Shown piece after piece: positions 5,619-6,349 of a stretch of DNA of 6,349 bases; positions within the stretch are counted from its first letter, which is position 1, and every line of letters starts with the position of its first letter. The stretch is from Fusobacterium sp. GTDB taxonomy: Bacteria; Fusobacteriota; Fusobacteriia; Fusobacteriales; Fusobacteriaceae. Position numbers and translations under genes: made by a program. The notes below the pieces were generated by a model. It saw only the letters and a list, made by a program, of their open reading frames with translations, was not told where the DNA came from and did not search any database. Location of the stretch: assembly GCA_020024855.1 (NCBI GenBank), contig JAHHTB010000105.1, positions 1-6,349 on the forward strand, read 5' to 3'.

Positions 5619-5699
5619 CTATTTGTTATTTGTTAAATCATCTATAGTCTTAATTACTGTTCCTATTACAATTAAAATCCCACTTATTATCTTAAACAT
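5619..5699 (-). CDS. 26-aa hydrophobic peptide B, first gene of the leftward operon
   Basis: This 27-codon frame starts with ATG ten bases after GAAGGAG, and its TAG stop overlaps the AGGAGG of the Gp157-like gene, which suggests translational coupling. The peptide begins MFKIISGILIVIGTVIKTI and then becomes polar (DDL, then Asn/Lys). About 16 residues are hydrophobic, with one Lys inside, so it may lie on or insert in a membrane. It matches the 26-aa peptide at 2341-2421 over its whole length without gaps, with 12 identities and mostly conservative changes elsewhere (Ile/Val/Leu swaps). Together they suggest a real microprotein family. It resembles small phage or plasmid hydrophobic peptides and some type I toxins in size and character, but no antisense antitoxin is visible. 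Being first in the operon, it could instead act as a leader peptide whose translation controls the genes below. Confidence 0.72.
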   Translation of the reverse strand: MFKIISGILIVIGTVIKTIDDLTNNK

Positions 5700-5733
5700 G
5701 TTATTATCACTCCTTCGTACAAGAAATTAATAA

Positions 5734-5761
5734 AGCCCAGCTATATTACTATAACTGGGCT
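5734..5761 (-). promoter_or_regulatory. 5'-leader stem-loop of the leftward operon
   Basis: AGCCCAG (5734-5740) and CTGGGCT (5755-5761) form a perfect 7-bp GC-rich stem. Inside it, TATA pairs with TATA around a TTAC loop after one mismatch. It lies between the predicted leftward promoter and peptide B, and the predicted transcription start (about 5758) falls in the outer stem. On the minus strand the stem is followed by TTTATTAATTTC, a weak U-tract. It may protect the 5' end of the mRNA, attenuate transcription, or terminate transcripts coming from outside. A shift of the true start by a few bases would decide whether the hairpin forms in RNA at all. Confidence 0.5.
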
Positions 5762-5764
5762 CAT

Positions 5765-5793
5765 ACTATATTATATAATTAATTTTTTGGCAA
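5765..5793 (-). promoter_or_regulatory. Predicted promoter of the leftward operon
   Basis: On the minus strand -35 TTGCCA (5788-5793) and -10 TATAGT (5765-5770) each match the sigma-70 consensus at 5 of 6 positions with a 17-bp spacer. Transcription would start near 5758. No further promoter is apparent inside the operon, where gaps are 2-16 bp, so this one probably serves all genes from peptide B to peptide A, and radC by read-through. The A+T-rich background makes the -10 cheap; the -35 is the stronger part. Confidence 0.5.
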
Positions 5794-5815
5794 TTTTTCT
5801 TAAATATGATATTAT
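5787..5815 (+). promoter_or_regulatory. Predicted promoter of the rightward gene, sharing its -35 with the leftward one
   Basis: On the + strand -35 TTGGCA (5787-5792) and -10 TATTAT (5810-5815) each match consensus at 5 of 6 positions with a 17-bp spacer. Start of transcription would be near 5822, giving a leader of about 34 nt before the ATG at 5856. Its -35 and that of the leftward promoter are the same 7 bp (TTGGCAA) read on the two strands. A TATAAT at 5825-5830 is a second -10 option, but no good -35 stands at the right distance from it. Confidence 0.45.
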
Positions 5816-5855
5816 ATGGATAGGTATAATAATCAAATTAAAAGGGGAAAAACTT

Positions 5856-6308
5856 ATGCAACAAAATTTTACAGACCAAATTTATGATTCATCTTTATTA
5901 TTAGGAGCATTGTTAAGAATTACAGGTATGACTATTACAGAAATACAATGGATTTTACAAGGAAACTTAATTTTAGACACATTACCTTCAACTGTTAGAG
6001 CTACTATTTTAGAGAAATCTGAATATAGAACCTTATTTTGTAGAAAGGTATTATCAAAAAATATTGATGTTAAGGATCTTAATAAAATTTTTGGAACGAA
6101 TTATGACTTACAAATGTTTTCAAGTAACGCTGATATGACTAATTTTCCATTAAATCTTTACAATTTTTCTTTAAAAGATAATCAAAAATATAGAAAAGAA
6201 TTATGTCAGTTATTAAAAACTAAGTATAATTTTTCAAATAATGAAATAGCTCGTTTTTTAGAAATAGCTCCTTCAACTGTAACTAAAATTTTTGATGAAA
6301 CTAAATAA
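5856..6308 (+). CDS. Putative HTH DNA-binding protein, divergent from the operon
   Basis: 150 aa from the ATG at 5856, which follows AAAAGGGG by seven bases. The frame is open up to 5787, but that start has no ribosome binding site and overlaps the predicted promoter. The C-terminal end, residues about 112-148, reads as a helix-turn-helix: helices in RKELCQLLKTKY, SNNEIARFLEI and APSTVTKIF, with the Ser-Thr-Val at the head of a recognition helix. The N-terminal third also has a helical TGMTITEIQWIL stretch followed by PSTVRATIL, which may be a second HTH-like unit; that is uncertain. The middle is unassigned. It is the only rightward gene and is divergent from the operon with overlapping promoters, the usual arrangement for a local regulator, so I infer that it controls the operon. 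Its HTH tail could equally belong to a replication or transposition-related protein. I do not recognise a named family. Confidence 0.7.
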   Translation: MQQNFTDQIYDSSLLLGALLRITGMTITEIQWILQGNLILDTLPSTVRATILEKSEYRTLFCRKVLSKNIDVKDLNKIFGTNYDLQMFSSNADMTNFPLNLYNFSLKDNQKYRKELCQLLKTKYNFSNNEIARFLEIAPSTVTKIFDETK

Positions 6309-6326
6309 ATAAAAAAACTACTATAA

Positions 6327-6349
6327 GTTAATAATTAAACTTTATTAAC
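6327..6349. repeat. Perfect inverted repeat at the window edge, downstream of the HTH gene
   Basis: GTTAATAA (6327-6334) and TTATTAAC (6342-6349) are perfect 8-bp arms with a 7-bp centre, ending exactly at the last base seen, so the repeat may continue. It lies 18 bp after the stop of the HTH gene. With only A-T pairs except one it would be a weak terminator, and any U-tract lies outside the window. An operator or iteron-like site is the alternative. Confidence 0.4.

Noticed and set aside
5787..5855. N-terminal extension of the HTH gene by 23 codons
   Set aside because: The extended start lacks a ribosome binding site and overlaps the predicted -35; the ATG at 5856 has AAAAGGGG at good spacing.
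1..6349. CRISPR array, tRNA, rRNA or insertion-sequence ends
   Set aside because: I looked for these because WYL regulators can accompany CRISPR loci, but saw no regularly spaced repeats, tRNA-like cloverleaf, transposase or terminal inverted repeats.

Overview
The window is very A+T-rich, with strong GGAGG-type ribosome binding sites before almost every gene, many AGA/ATA/TTA codons and tightly packed genes. This suits Fusobacteriota (a Fusobacterium-like host), with a low-GC Firmicute as the alternative; no feature fixes the taxon. The gene content (an ArdC-type antirestriction protein, a Rad52-type annealing protein, a Gp157-like phage protein and a short RadC) marks it as mobile-element DNA, such as a conjugative or mobilisable plasmid, an integrated element or a prophage early region. 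No integrase, relaxase, replication or structural gene is present, so the element type stays open.

Layout, reading the minus strand from right to left. A divergent promoter region (about 5700-5855) separates a rightward gene for a putative helix-turn-helix protein (5856-6308) from a leftward operon. The two predicted promoters share one 7-bp -35 region. The leftward transcript is predicted to begin at or within a GC-rich stem-loop. It then encodes a 26-aa hydrophobic peptide (5619-5699), a Gp157-like protein (5113-5607), an ArdC-like protein (4254-5099), two unrecognised 98-aa proteins (3955-4251, 3647-3943), a Rad52-family annealing protein with an ExoX-type C-terminal tail (2995-3630), two paralogous small proteins resembling DUF3848 (2696-2980, 2436-2696) and a second 26-aa hydrophobic peptide related to the first (2341-2421). 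A hairpin with terminator character (2292-2327) follows, then a RadC-like JAMM protein (1759-2280).

Left of a 230-bp intergenic region lies a separate leftward unit: a ribbon-helix-helix/WYL regulator (1008-1526) followed 19 bp later by a lipoprotein with a MORN-like repeat that runs off the window (1-988). Its predicted promoter carries two candidate operators, one covering the -35 edge and one filling the spacer, which suggests autoregulation.

Inference: the leftward operon looks like an establishment module, with proteins that would protect incoming DNA from restriction and anneal or repair single strands. The least explained parts are the two related 26-aa peptides near the two ends of this operon, the two unknown 98-aa proteins between ArdC and Rad52, and the regulator/lipoprotein unit.
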